The notes: generated by a model from the letters alone, not told the origin. A stretch of 64,000 nucleotides of DNA from Cupriavidus pampae (GCF_914271485.1 NZ_CAJZAG010000016.1:62001-126000); one strand, 5' to 3'. Positions 1-9,212 are shown, counted from the stretch's first letter. Made by a program: numbers and translations.

Positions 1-510
1 GAGGACATTGGTACAACGGAAGACGGATGGTGGCTTACGGTTGTCGGCAAGGGCGACAAGCTGCGACGGGTGCCTGTTCCGGACGATGTAATCTCGCGTG
101 TGGTGAGCTACCTCCAAGCACGGGGTCATTCTGATGGATTGGCCGCGCGAGGGGTTGCATTGCTGGGCCATGCAACCGATCAAGCCGAGCGCGCACTATG
201 GGCTAAACGCGATCTAGCGGATGGTGGCGCCCCCGTCGCGGCGAGCACGCTTTATCGGCAGGTGAAGCGATTTTTTACCAGCTGTGCGGCGGATCTGCGT
301 GAGACCAATTCCCGCGACGCCGATCGACTCGCCCTCGCGAGCACGCACTGGATGCGCCACACCCACATCTCGCATGCACTGGCTGCCGGGGTTCCCCTGC
401 AGGTCGCTCAACAGAATGCGGGACACAACTCGCTCGACACCACCACCGTCTATGTGACGACCGAGGACGGCCGACGGATCGCCGCGATGCGCGATTTTTT
501 TCGCTCGTAG
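1..510 (+). CDS. tyrosine recombinase (integrase), C-terminal part
   Basis: The reading frame is open from base 1, so the gene begins outside the window; only the last 169 residues are seen. They carry the C-terminal half of a tyrosine recombinase catalytic domain. The H-x-x-R box is visible as HWMRHTH, followed by a GHNSLDTT segment and the nucleophile in TTVYVTTE. Such enzymes cut and rejoin DNA at specific sites through a 3'-phosphotyrosine link. The catalytic residues that can be seen are intact. The substrate and element are unknown because the N-terminus is missing. It sits next to the plasmid partition region, so a resolvase-like role is possible. Confidence 0.85.
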   Translation, partial: EDIGTTEDGWWLTVVGKGDKLRRVPVPDDVISRVVSYLQARGHSDGLAARGVALLGHATDQAERALWAKRDLADGGAPVAASTLYRQVKRFFTSCAADLRETNSRDADRLALASTHWMRHTHISHALAAGVPLQVAQQNAGHNSLDTTTVYVTTEDGRRIAAMRDFFRS

Positions 511-740
511 GCGGATCCGCGCGTATCCACCGTCGTCCCTCGCCTGTAGCCAGATTCGCCTCCCATAACCCCCCGCTTGCTGACTAGGGCCGTCACGCAC
601 CCGACGCGGCTCCTCCGAAGAGATATCGAGACAAATCCAGTATATAAAGATCGATTCTGGCCAGCCCTACGCGTTAGGGCGACGCCTGCTTGCTAGCGCC
701 CTCCCCGGCAGCCACAAGCGCGACTTCAAGATGGCGCACT
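511..740. other. intergenic, no gene seen
   Basis: No reading frame with coding character and no strong hairpin or repeat was found between the recombinase stop and the TAGCTA repeat field. Confidence 0.5.
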
Positions 741-1424
741 TCTCCTCTGGTCGCTATCTGGTAGCTATCGGATAGCTATCCACATTGCTTTTGCTTGCGA
801 TCTCTGTGCCCACCGTGTCAACGAGCCTCGGTAGCGACGGATTCGCGATTCTCCCCTTTCGTCGCCTACCAGCTAACTATCTGGTAGCTATCCGATAGCT
901 ATCCAATAGCTATCAGTCAGCCGATCTAATTTTGACTAGTTACATGATGACGCGTTTAGCTGCTCCCCCTCAATCGGCGCCAAGCACGGCGCAGCACCAC
1001 CTCACCAGAAAGCTATCCGATAGCTACCAATCAAAATTCCCCAACGTTCTGGCGCCGAACGTCAATCTATGCTTTGAGCATGCGTGGAAGTTGTCATACC
1101 CCAAAGCTACCTTCTTTGTTACCTTTTGCATACCTTTTTGGTATCTTATTGGATACCAGATAGCTACCTGTCTACGTGGGCAAAGCCAGAAATTCCGGGC
1201 ATCTACCGGCCTTTAAGATAGCCATTAAGATATCTATTTGGTATCTTAGATACCATGACGGCAAGCTCATAGATACCAAACTAGTTTCAATACGGTATCG
1301 GATAGCTATCCGGGTTTCCATTGGATACCTGGTAGCTATCAGCTACAATTACTCATGGCTACCATTTTGGTATCAATCGGTGCACTTTAGCCAGTAGCTA
1401 CCAGCTACCAACCAAGGACCCCCA
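741..1424. repeat. TAGCTA palindrome field upstream of parA (candidate centromere/operator)
   Basis: Ten copies of TAGCTA, several extended to the 10-base palindrome GATAGCTATC or to GGTAGCTATC, start at 762, 773, 885, 896, 907, 1021, 1161, 1303, 1333 and 1395. Related GGTATC/GATACC half-sites lie between them (1140-1390). Another copy lies just after the partition genes at 2471. Pairs are often 11 bases apart, about one helical turn. Position upstream of a short ParA and an RHH gene matches type Ib partition centromeres, which double as operators; that function is inferred. Confidence 0.7.
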
Positions 1425-2132
1425 ATGCCTGTGATCGTGTTTGTCTCGCCCAAGGGCGGTGCCGGAAAAACGACCAGCAGCTTAGCGCTTGCAACGACGG
1501 TGGCAGAGAAGGGCGCGACCGTCACATTTATCGACGCCGATCCGAACCGTCCGGTGCAGACATGGGGAACGGGGGGGGCGAAGCCGGAGAAGATGACGAT
1601 CATCTCTGACGTCACCGAGGAAGATATTGCTGACCAGATTGATGAAGCGGCGCGGAGTTCAGCCTTCGTCATCGTCGACCTGGAAGGGACGGCAGCGACT
1701 ATCGTCGCACACGCGATCAGCGAAGCTGACTTCGTGATTGTTCCGACCCAAGGTTCTCAGTTGGACGCCGAGCAAGCGGGAAGGGCGTTCCGTCTTATCC
1801 GGGCACACGAGCGCGGCATTCAAAAACACAAGCCCGACTACCGACTGCCATATGCGGTGCTGTTCACTCGCACGTCTGTGGCTATTCAGAGTCGGGATAC
1901 GTCCCATATTCGAAGGACCTTTGCCGACGCCAACATTCCGGTGTTCAAGGTCGAGCTCAACGAGCGTGCGGCATTCAAGGCAATGTTCTCGTACCGTCAG
2001 ACGCTTAGCGGCCTGGGGAGGGCGGAAGTTTCTAACGTCGACAAAGCTGTCGAGAATGCGGAGGCTTTTGCAGCCGAAGTGTTGCAGATGCTCCGGGAGC
2101 ACCAAGAAACTAAGAGCGAGGTTGCACAATGA
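1425..2132 (+). CDS. parA: ParA-family partition ATPase
   Basis: This is a Walker-type ATPase that segregates plasmid copies to daughter cells. The deviant Walker A motif KGGAGKTT is at residues 10-17, IDADPNRP (A' motif) near 37-44, and a FVIVDLEG Walker B strand near 80. At 235 residues with no N-terminal DNA-binding domain it is a type Ib (ParF-like) ParA. It overlaps the next gene by 4 bases (ATGA), so the two are translationally coupled. The repeat field upstream is the probable partition site and operator. Confidence 0.93.
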   Translation: MPVIVFVSPKGGAGKTTSSLALATTVAEKGATVTFIDADPNRPVQTWGTGGAKPEKMTIISDVTEEDIADQIDEAARSSAFVIVDLEGTAATIVAHAISEADFVIVPTQGSQLDAEQAGRAFRLIRAHERGIQKHKPDYRLPYAVLFTRTSVAIQSRDTSHIRRTFADANIPVFKVELNERAAFKAMFSYRQTLSGLGRAEVSNVDKAVENAEAFAAEVLQMLREHQETKSEVAQ

Positions 2133-2461
2133 CACGAGCCAACCCCCTGGATCTCTCCGTCGAAGACTTCAGCCCACGCACGAGGGACGATAAGCCGCGG
2201 GTGGATCGAGAAACCATCTCGCAGGTGGCCAAAGACAACGGCTTTCACAGCCGAGACGCTGCTAAGGTCGAGGCTGCGGCAGCAGCGGGCACTCCACGCA
2301 GGCATCGTCGCTTTACCACTGGCCGAAATCAGCAGATCAACATCAAAGCAACCGCAGACACAATTGCTCGCTTCAACAAACTCGCGGACGAGCTTGGTCT
2401 GCCAGCGGGGGCTTTGCTCGAACGCGCCGTGCAGATTCTGGAAGAGAAAGCAAAGCGCTAA
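2129..2461 (+). CDS. ribbon-helix-helix partition partner (ParB/ParG type)
   Basis: The 110-residue protein has a charged, flexible N-terminal half and a C-terminal ribbon-helix-helix fold. A short strand NQQINIKA is followed by TADTIARFNKLADELG and LPAGALLERAVQILEE. Proteins of this shape encoded directly after a short ParA bind the centromere, stimulate the ATPase and repress the operon. Start ATG overlaps the parA stop. The likely binding sites are the TAGCTA palindromes on both sides of the gene pair. The family name is inferred from architecture and position. Confidence 0.75.
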   Translation: MTRANPLDLSVEDFSPRTRDDKPRVDRETISQVAKDNGFHSRDAAKVEAAAAAGTPRRHRRFTTGRNQQINIKATADTIARFNKLADELGLPAGALLERAVQILEEKAKR

Positions 2462-2969
2462 GCTAGCAGGTAGCTATCAGCTATCACGCCTCGACGGCAA
2501 CAAGCAAGGCGAATAAGACCGCGCGCGGTGGTACCAAGGGTTATTGGTGAACTATCAATAGTCGGTCCCTGATGCCATTGGCGAACTATCAATACTTGCA
2601 TGACTTCATAGCGGGGGCCACCAAGCTCCTGCGAACCATTGCCGAACTATCAAGTGACCATGCTGCGGTCATCGCTGAACTATCAATAGTCCGGCCCCCC
2701 ACGCACCTTAAAAAGAAGCCTATTGATCACTATTTGGATAAGAACGAACCGGCGGTAACGCTCTCACCCCGGTAAGCTCACATTTTTCATACGTGTTTTG
2801 ATAGTAGAGCAATGGTAGTGGGCGATACCAACGTGCAACCCGTTTATTTATAACGATCTCAAAGAGAGTGTGTACTTACGTCACACTGATTTGAAGCGCG
2901 ATGAAATTGCGGATGCCTAGACAGCGTGCACGTCATAGGCTACCCGGAGAGGGGCCCAGTAGGCCGGAT

Positions 2970-2978
2970 TGTGGATAA
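2970..2978 (-). promoter_or_regulatory. DnaA box
   Basis: Reads TGTGGATAA on the plus strand, the exact complement of the consensus TTATCCACA. It lies between the two groups of iterons. Confidence 0.85.
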
Positions 2979-3106
2979 CTGTACGCCGCTACGCACGGGA
3001 CTTGATAGATCGGCGAACTATCAATAGCAAATCGGCGATCCACTATTAGCAACATGGCCGAACCACTATCGGTCGTATACGCGAGTCACTAATAGCAGTT
3101 CGCCAA

Positions 3107-3115
3107 TTATCCACA
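3107..3115 (+). promoter_or_regulatory. DnaA box
   Basis: Exact consensus TTATCCACA, directly before the AT-rich stretch of the origin. Confidence 0.85.
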
Positions 3116-3299
3116 GCATTTTTTCCTTTGAAATCAGCAACATAGAGTACTCCCTAATCAGTCCTTAATCGTTTACCTAATCATGATGTGCGCTCAGTAC
3201 CTCCCGACCGCTGCAGGGTAGGAAAGGCTTCTTTGCAACAAAATTGAAAACCATAGGCGAACTATCAAGCATCATCGCTGAACGACCAATAGTGCTGGC

Positions 3300-3327
3300 T
3301 TGACACACGTATACGTCACCCCATAAT
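3300..3327 (+). promoter_or_regulatory. rep promoter
   Basis: TTGACA (3300-3305) and CATAAT (3322-3327) are 16 bases apart. A degenerate iteron ends at 3294 just before the -35 box, so Rep binding could block this promoter. The -10 box overlaps the ATG at 3326, which rules that ATG out as the start of rep. Confidence 0.75.
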
Positions 3328-3349
3328 GCAGCGGAGTCAAGGAGGCGAT

Positions 3350-4324
3350 ATGGATCCACGTCCACAACCAGAGGAAGAGTTCCGGCTCATGCCCGAGTCT
3401 GAGAACGAACCGACCCGAGCTGGTCGTGGCGGGCGCACATCTGCGGCCGGGAAACGGGTGTCACAAAGCCAGACTCTGATGGACGCGACAGAGAAGCTGA
3501 TGGTCTCGGCCGCTACGAGGAAGGCCAAAGGGTTCTTGAACACGCCGATCCCCCTCGAATTGCCGTTCTGGACCGATTCGAAGCGCGCAGTACCGAATCC
3601 CCTGGCGCGCGGAGCACTGTTCACTGCAACCAAGGACAACAATCGCGAGTACTTCAAAGGTACGAAGGTCACGACCCTCGCCAACATCGACATCATCTAC
3701 AAGGGCGAGGAGCTGCGCCAAGATGATATGAGTGTGCTGCTGACGATCTTTCACTTGGCCCGCCAGCGCCCGTTATCCGCAAATGAGCCGGTCGAGTTCA
3801 CCGCCTATAGCTTCCTCAAAGAAGTCGGTTGGACGGTGAATGGGCAAGAGTACAAGCACCTGCAAGAATGCTTCGACCGACTCTCTGCCAATCAGGTGAA
3901 GGTCCTGGCCGATGGGGGAAAAGCTGGTTATGCCGGCTCCCTAGTCCGATCTTTCGAGTGGCGGGATTCGAACGGCCAGTCGTTGAGCAAGTGGAAGGTT
4001 TGGCTCGAGCCGAAGATCGCCGGCCTGTTCACTCAGGATTCGTTCACCTTGATGGAGTGGGCTGACCGCAAAAAGATTGGGCAACGCGCGCCTCTCGCAC
4101 TTTGGCTGCACAGCTTTCTCTCGACCCACCGCGAACCAATACCGCTTTCCGTGCAGAAGTATCGCGAGCTCAGCGGCGCCAAAGAAAAGTCGCTCGCCGG
4201 CTTTCGAATGCGTCTTAAGGCCGCGTTCAACAAACTCAAAGACTGCGGAATTATCGAGTCGTTCGAGCTCAAGAACGACCTCGTCTACGTCACGCGAGGC
4301 CGTCCGAAGCAGATCGCCGCTTGA
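3350..4324 (+). CDS. trfA: TrfA-type plasmid replication initiator
   Basis: The 324-residue protein resembles TrfA initiators of IncP-like plasmids: ARGALFTATK, then REYFKGTKVTTLANIDI, YKGEELRQDD and the winged-helix region around RAPLALWLHSFLSTH. It binds the iterons and with DnaA opens the origin. The start at 3350 is chosen because AAGGAGG ends 4 bases before it and because the promoter -10 box overlaps the earlier in-frame ATG at 3326. The N-terminal 40 residues are polar and probably disordered. A hairpin terminator follows. Confidence 0.88.
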   Translation: MDPRPQPEEEFRLMPESENEPTRAGRGGRTSAAGKRVSQSQTLMDATEKLMVSAATRKAKGFLNTPIPLELPFWTDSKRAVPNPLARGALFTATKDNNREYFKGTKVTTLANIDIIYKGEELRQDDMSVLLTIFHLARQRPLSANEPVEFTAYSFLKEVGWTVNGQEYKHLQECFDRLSANQVKVLADGGKAGYAGSLVRSFEWRDSNGQSLSKWKVWLEPKIAGLFTQDSFTLMEWADRKKIGQRAPLALWLHSFLSTHREPIPLSVQKYRELSGAKEKSLAGFRMRLKAAFNKLKDCGIIESFELKNDLVYVTRGRPKQIAA

Positions 4325-4372
4325 TCTCTGAGTCGGCCCCGGCTGCCGCGACGCCTAGCGTAACAGGTGGGG

Positions 4373-4392
4373 GCCCTACTCAGGGCGTTTTG
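4373..4392 (+). terminator. rho-independent terminator after rep
   Basis: GCCCT-actc-AGGGC followed by GTTTTG; short but well placed between rep and the convergent helicase genes. Confidence 0.55.
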
Positions 4393-4453
4393 TTCCCCAT
4401 AGGGCTTGCGTCACGCCCCTGATAGCGGTGACTTGAGCCCAGAACCCCATCAA

Positions 4454-5236
4454 TCAAGTTAAGTCCTTGCGCAGCAGCCGCGCCCGATTTCGCTTACCTA
4501 CCCATACATCGGGGCGCGCGTCGAAGAAGTGTGAAGCGAGCGCGCAGACGTACTGATTGTGCGGGGCGGATAACCAAACCATCGGACCTGGCGTAAGCGA
4601 TAAGTGGCGCGGATTCGGCGATCTTTGCCTACTACCTTCGTGCATCGCGGTACTCTGCACCGACGGTCTCACTCCGCGCCGTCTCTCCGATTTCAGGCCT
4701 GTGTTGAGCGAAGCGCTATGGCTCTGATCAGGTCCGATGCCGAGCGCAGCGAGGGAGGCTGCCCGCTCAGACTTAAGGGAACCTGTTCGCCAATAGCCGC
4801 GTTGTTTGGCCAGCCACCGACCCAATTGCATCCCGTCTTCACAGACATATTCCAGCGGCGGACGCTGCCCATTGGATGCATTGATATACGCCGTGAGTCT
4901 CTGCAGAGCGTCGCTCCAGTTGCCATCGTGGCGGATCACGGCTCCATCCCATTGCACCCCGACTGATTCGAGCAGGGATGTCCGCTCCGCAGAAAGGAGA
5001 TTCTTCGCGTGAAGTTTCCGCTGGCTACTCAGCCACATGCCGAGATTGAGTTCCTGTTCGGTGCCTGGCTGCCAGACCGCGCGGGCAGGCACATTGACGT
5101 GCCCATATTGCTTAGACCAAGCCTGAAGAATGCAAAATGCTGAATCCCATCGCGATGAAAACATGTTCCATTGGATGCCGAGAGCTTCTAGGCGCGCGAT
5201 CCGCTCGGGGGACAGTGCGCCCTGCACCTTGTTCAA
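4454..5236 (-). CDS. helicase-associated-domain protein; C-terminal part of a frameshifted helicase
   Basis: This frame contains the rest of a third helicase-associated (HA) repeat (GALSPERIARLEALGIQW) and two further repeats of the pattern W...L..Y....G...P...G..LG.WL..QR....L...R...L...G. Read with the upstream frame (5233-7251) these make five consecutive repeats, so the two frames are most simply one gene broken by a small indel near 5233. The 4-base ATGA overlap could alternatively allow coupled translation of two subunits. HA repeats are thought to bind nucleic acid. The last 70 residues are unlike the repeats and basic. Confidence 0.75.
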   Translation of the reverse strand: MNKVQGALSPERIARLEALGIQWNMFSSRWDSAFCILQAWSKQYGHVNVPARAVWQPGTEQELNLGMWLSSQRKLHAKNLLSAERTSLLESVGVQWDGAVIRHDGNWSDALQRLTAYINASNGQRPPLEYVCEDGMQLGRWLAKQRGYWRTGSLKSERAASLAALGIGPDQSHSASLNTGLKSERRRGVRPSVQSTAMHEGSRQRSPNPRHLSLTPGPMVWLSAPHNQYVCALASHFFDARPDVWVGKRNRARLLRKDLT

Positions 5237-7251
5237 GCGCTGAGTTGTGATCCACGCTCCCAGCTATCTGTCATAACGACCGCCGCAGACGCATTGCAAT
5301 CACCGTGCTCTTGGAAGTAGGCGGTTGCTGCGACGAAACCTCGTTCGAATTTCTCGTTCATCGGATCCCAACAGAATCCGGCTCTCGATAGCTTCTCCAC
5401 TTTGTCAGAGGGGAGCTTCCCGCTCTTATGGCGCCGGCGCTGCTTGACTGCCCAGTCGTTCAAATCCGTGGTCGTGCCGTTGAGCTCGAACATTGCCTTA
5501 GGTGGGATAACGGGCGTCCCATGCGATTTCATGTGTGCAATTACAGCATCACAAACCGCGTGCCATCGGGCGTCATTCAGCTCCCAGATCATCCCAATGG
5601 CTTCGAGTCGTCGAATTCGCTCAGTTGTTAGCCAAGGAAGTCTCCCTGTCTTGCCATCTCTTTGCATCCGAAGCCATGCTCCAAGCCTAAATCCGCTGGG
5701 ATCTTCCGGCGGCCATGTTTCGTCCAGCATCGCGTTGCAAGAGCCAAACCGCTCGGCCCGTTGACGGGCTAGCTCGTATCCTGCTTCCCATTTATCGGAC
5801 AAGTCGTCTACAACCACGGGGCGAAGCACGTCGGATATTTCACGAACATTGGCAGCGCCAAAGAAAGAGACTTTGGAAAGCGGATCAATTCCGCCGCTTC
5901 CCCTGCCGGATAGAGTCGTTGCCCTGCTCAGGGTCAGAGAAGCGGCGAACGCCTCGTCATGGGCACGCAGCGCTCTCAGAACCCTCCAAACTGAACGAAA
6001 ATCTGTCTTTTCGACAACTTCCTCCGGCGATTCACCTTTGCCAAGAAGGATCGGTAGAACAACCGTGCCGACAGTCTTACCTGGACTTCGTCGGAGGGCG
6101 CGCCCGAGGGCCTGTGCAATATCCACCTCGCTGGTGCGCGGGTCGACAAAGACTATGCCGTCGACGCTGGGCACGTCGATGCCTTCGGTCAAGCATCTGG
6201 CATTCGTCAAGACGTGGTGTCGATCGCTCCCACCCGATGCGAAGTTCGCAAGTATGTCGCGCCGCTGAGCGGCGCTCATGGTGCCGGCAATGAACGAGGG
6301 CGCGACCTCGGCGCATGACTCGCCTGCCGATCGCAGGGCTTGCGCAACTGCACTCAAGTCCTGTTGAAACCGCGAGGCGTTCTTCAAAGAATGATGAAAA
6401 GTGATGACTTTCCTGAGCTTGAACTTGTCTAGCGCCTTGACGACCCCAACTAGGCCTGCCTCGTGAACGCGGCTCCAATCACGCTGCCTATCGTCATCGT
6501 CAATGCAAATGGTGCGTAGCTCTTCGCTGTCGGAGAGAACCACGACAACCTGATAGTCACACAACAAGCCGAGATCGATTGCCTTGCGAAACGGTAGGGT
6601 GTGGAACCGTGGTCCAAAGACAATTTCATTGTCCATGTCCACCGCGTCTGTCTTGGTACCGCGCTTCGTGTCCAAGGCTTTCGGGGTTGCTGTGGCGAAC
6701 AGTCTGCGCTGGGACCTGATTCGTTTTCCATCTAGCACGACCGCAAAGGGAGAACTGATATCGCCAGCACAACGGTGGGCCTCGTCGCAAATGGCGAGAT
6801 CGAATGCTGGGACCTCCGGGCAGGCTTGGGCTGCCGCAATGACTGCGGCCGACTGGTACGTGCAGAAGACGACACGGTTACCCTTCCCACGAATGAAGCG
6901 CTCGACCTCAGGGGCATCCGTGGTTACTGCAAAGCCACTATCACGCAGAATATCCACGCCTAGTTCATCTGTTGAACTGCGAGAGAGCGACATGTCAGAG
7001 CATACGCAAAGGGTCTTCCCACGTGCGATGGAGCTGTTCTCACGCCAAGACATCGCATACTGCTGCAAAAGCGAAATGGATGGAAGAAACACCACGGTGA
7101 GCCGCACCTTCAATGCCTCGGCAATCCACAAGGCTGTAAGCGTCTTTCCAGTTCCACAAGCCATGACGAGTTGACCTCGATCGTGGGACTCGAAGCCTGC
7201 GATCACGTCTTGAATTGCGTCCCATTGATGCGGACGTGGTGAGTATTTCAT
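5233..7251 (-). CDS. SF2 DEAH-box helicase with helicase-associated repeats
   Basis: Residues 1-430 form a superfamily 2 helicase: Q-like motif RPHQWDAI, Walker A ACGTGKT (31-37), DEAH (156-159), SATPK-like FATATPK, then the second RecA domain with LTEGIDVPSVD and QALGRALRRSPGK. The C-terminal third holds two whole HA repeats and the first half of a third that stops at ERGSQLSA. The missing Trp-Leu that should follow and the continuing repeat in the next frame point to a frameshift. ATP-driven DNA or RNA translocation is expected; the biological role is unknown. The neighbour is a UvrD-like helicase on the same strand. Confidence 0.85.
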   Translation of the reverse strand: MKYSPRPHQWDAIQDVIAGFESHDRGQLVMACGTGKTLTALWIAEALKVRLTVVFLPSISLLQQYAMSWRENSSIARGKTLCVCSDMSLSRSSTDELGVDILRDSGFAVTTDAPEVERFIRGKGNRVVFCTYQSAAVIAAAQACPEVPAFDLAICDEAHRCAGDISSPFAVVLDGKRIRSQRRLFATATPKALDTKRGTKTDAVDMDNEIVFGPRFHTLPFRKAIDLGLLCDYQVVVVLSDSEELRTICIDDDDRQRDWSRVHEAGLVGVVKALDKFKLRKVITFHHSLKNASRFQQDLSAVAQALRSAGESCAEVAPSFIAGTMSAAQRRDILANFASGGSDRHHVLTNARCLTEGIDVPSVDGIVFVDPRTSEVDIAQALGRALRRSPGKTVGTVVLPILLGKGESPEEVVEKTDFRSVWRVLRALRAHDEAFAASLTLSRATTLSGRGSGGIDPLSKVSFFGAANVREISDVLRPVVVDDLSDKWEAGYELARQRAERFGSCNAMLDETWPPEDPSGFRLGAWLRMQRDGKTGRLPWLTTERIRRLEAIGMIWELNDARWHAVCDAVIAHMKSHGTPVIPPKAMFELNGTTTDLNDWAVKQRRRHKSGKLPSDKVEKLSRAGFCWDPMNEKFERGFVAATAYFQEHGDCNASAAVVMTDSWERGSQLSA

Positions 7252-7340
7252 TCTCGGATATATCGTTGCGGTGGATACAGAGACGCTAGCGCGCTCGTGT
7301 CGAAGTCAAGCTCTGACGGCAAGATCGCGCGATTCTTGAA

Positions 7341-9068
7341 TCAAGCGAATCCCGCCTCGACCACGAAGCGCGAAGTCGGATGCTTCTTCGCAGTTGAAAG
7401 AATCATGTTGTGCCTAGCTCGAGTGAGCGCGACGTAGAACAGCCGGCGCTCTTCCGCTTCACTGCTCCCTTCATCCGGTATGACGGTCTCTTCTAAACGA
7501 ATGAGAGCCGTATGGTCCCACTCAAGACCCTTGCTCGAATGGAACGTCGTGAGAATGACTGCATCCGCCGCCGGTTCGTTGTTCTTTCGACGCAGGAACT
7601 CGAGCCGATCTGAGAACGGGCCGTTTAACCTCGACAGGACATCGTACGTGGTTCTGATTGCACGCTTTCCTTGGTCTGTCCGCGCCCATTGCATCATCCA
7701 TTCGAATACCCCATCAAGAATGAGCGAATGGAATTCTCTTACGCAAAGCGAGCGCCATTCAGTCAGTCGCTTTGAGAGATCGTGGTACTTCTCTGCCGTG
7801 TCTTCTCCGAGTCCGGCCGCAACGAGGTCCTTCTTCTTGATACGCTCTCCATCCTTCACGGACGAGGTCTTGTTATGCAATGTTCGAAGTTCAGCTGACC
7901 CAATCCCGGTGAAGCCCAGAACTGCATCAAGCCCCCCAGTCCGGGTCTGTTGCACCAGCTCGAGCAACGTCCCCATCAGAGCGGATTCCGGGCGATCCAG
8001 AATCGAGCGGCCAGCAGCTCGGTGGTACTTGATGTTGTGGGAACGACATACCGCTTCAATAGGGTCAAGAATTCTATTTGTCCGCGCGAGTACGGCTGCG
8101 CTCTTGCCGCCGCGCACCGCGGCTGACATCGATTCGACCGCGGCCACCGCTTCTTTGTACTCATCATCGTGACGGGAGAAAGAAACGGTGCCACCCGGGC
8201 CGCGATGAGAAACAAGGTCCTTGACGATCCGTTCCGAGTTGTTACGGATGACCTTATCAGCTACCGCCAAGATTTCACTCTTAGATCGGTAGTTCATTCC
8301 CAGCACTATCTGACGGGGATTGAACTCGTTTGAGAACGCTTCAATGCCGCGTAGTCCCATCGCCGAGCGGAAGCCGTACACAGACTGGTCGTCATCGCAC
8401 ACCAAACTCACTGCGGCACCAGCGCGGGCGTGCAACGCTGTCCATAGGGCCTGATGGGAATCTACGTCCTGATACTCATCGACCAACAACGCATCGAACT
8501 TGTACGGGGCAATGGTGCCTCGCTGCATCCCATCCACCGCATGTCTGAGTAGGTCCTGGAAGTCCACCCGATCGTTGCGCTGAAGGGATTCCTGATAGGC
8601 AGCAAACAGCTTTCCCTCAACCGTGTCGGTGGGCGGGCTACCAAAATCCGTCTTAAGGCGTTCAATCACGGCAACGGCGTCTTCGATCTTCCATTCCAAG
8701 CCGGATTGCTGAAGGATGTGAGTAAGAATCGCGGTTCGCTCGCCGTCGGTCGCGATGTCGGGCCGCTTGCCGGATAGCGCGGAGAGTTGCTTGTAGGCTA
8801 AAGAGTGAAATGTGCCGGCAATTAGCCGCTTCTTCGCACCTGGCCCCGCGAGCGCCAAGATCCGATCTCGCAGTTCGATCGCCGCATCTTTGCTGAACGT
8901 TACAGCCCCCACCGTTATATTTGGCTGGGCAAGAAGTACGGCAGCTTTGGCAGATATTGTCGCGGTCTTGCCGGCGCCGGGCACGGCCACAGCAACGCAA
9001 TGACCGGCGTGCTCCACGACTTCACGTTGCGAAGGGTTCAACCTTTCGAGAGCTTCTGCGAGGGACAT
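7341..9068 (-). CDS. UvrD/Rep-like SF1 helicase
   Basis: A 575-residue superfamily 1 DNA helicase: NPSQREVVEH (Q motif), Walker A PGAGKTAT near residues 30-37, DEYQDVD (motif II), DDDQSVYGFR (motif III), STF-like LTTFHSSKGLEWD (motif V) and VALTRARHNM (motif VI). It is shorter than UvrD or Rep (about 670-720). ATG at 9068 is preferred because the family begins a few residues before the Q motif; an in-frame ATG at 9146 would add an unconserved 26 residues. It lies 89 bases upstream of the SF2 helicase on the same strand, so the pair may be co-transcribed. Confidence 0.85.
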   Translation of the reverse strand: MSLAEALERLNPSQREVVEHAGHCVAVAVPGAGKTATISAKAAVLLAQPNITVGAVTFSKDAAIELRDRILALAGPGAKKRLIAGTFHSLAYKQLSALSGKRPDIATDGERTAILTHILQQSGLEWKIEDAVAVIERLKTDFGSPPTDTVEGKLFAAYQESLQRNDRVDFQDLLRHAVDGMQRGTIAPYKFDALLVDEYQDVDSHQALWTALHARAGAAVSLVCDDDQSVYGFRSAMGLRGIEAFSNEFNPRQIVLGMNYRSKSEILAVADKVIRNNSERIVKDLVSHRGPGGTVSFSRHDDEYKEAVAAVESMSAAVRGGKSAAVLARTNRILDPIEAVCRSHNIKYHRAAGRSILDRPESALMGTLLELVQQTRTGGLDAVLGFTGIGSAELRTLHNKTSSVKDGERIKKKDLVAAGLGEDTAEKYHDLSKRLTEWRSLCVREFHSLILDGVFEWMMQWARTDQGKRAIRTTYDVLSRLNGPFSDRLEFLRRKNNEPAADAVILTTFHSSKGLEWDHTALIRLEETVIPDEGSSEAEERRLFYVALTRARHNMILSTAKKHPTSRFVVEAGFA

Positions 9069-9212
9069 AGCGATCGGGAATGGAGCGAGTTGGGGCACCA
9101 AAGTGTCAGTAAGTCTCCGGACCGTAGTGCCTGCTGGTGGCAGCATCGGTGACTAAGTGGCACTTGGTCGCCCCGTCGGTGACTTACTGCGAGAGATCGA
9201 CGGGGACTTATT

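Larger units (their letters stand above)
2541..3294. repeat. iteron replication origin (oriV)
   Basis: The core GAACTATCAA is repeated in direct orientation at 2549, 2583, 2644, 2677, 3015 and 3259, usually followed by TAG or TAC. Degenerate copies lie at about 3033-3100 and 3272-3294. The array contains two perfect DnaA boxes and an AT-rich stretch at 3121-3183 with the repeats CCTAATCA (3153, 3176) and CCTTAATC (3163), a plausible unwinding element. The last copies overlap the rep promoter, consistent with autorepression. The small open frame at 2572-2775 runs through the iterons and is not a gene. Confidence 0.88.

Noticed and set aside
932-1397. Two frames upstream of parA
   Set aside because: They follow the TAGCTA/GGTATC repeats, giving peptides rich in Ile/Tyr/Ser without coding character or ribosome sites.
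2572-2775. 67-codon frame in the origin
   Set aside because: It runs through the iterons, has no ribosome site, and its repeated peptide simply reflects the DNA repeats.
9087-9212. Possible copy of the ParM-upstream site near the UvrD-like helicase (GTGACTTA and GTGTCAG pieces)
   Set aside because: Similarity to 19095-19191 is limited to short words and no palindrome of comparable length is present.
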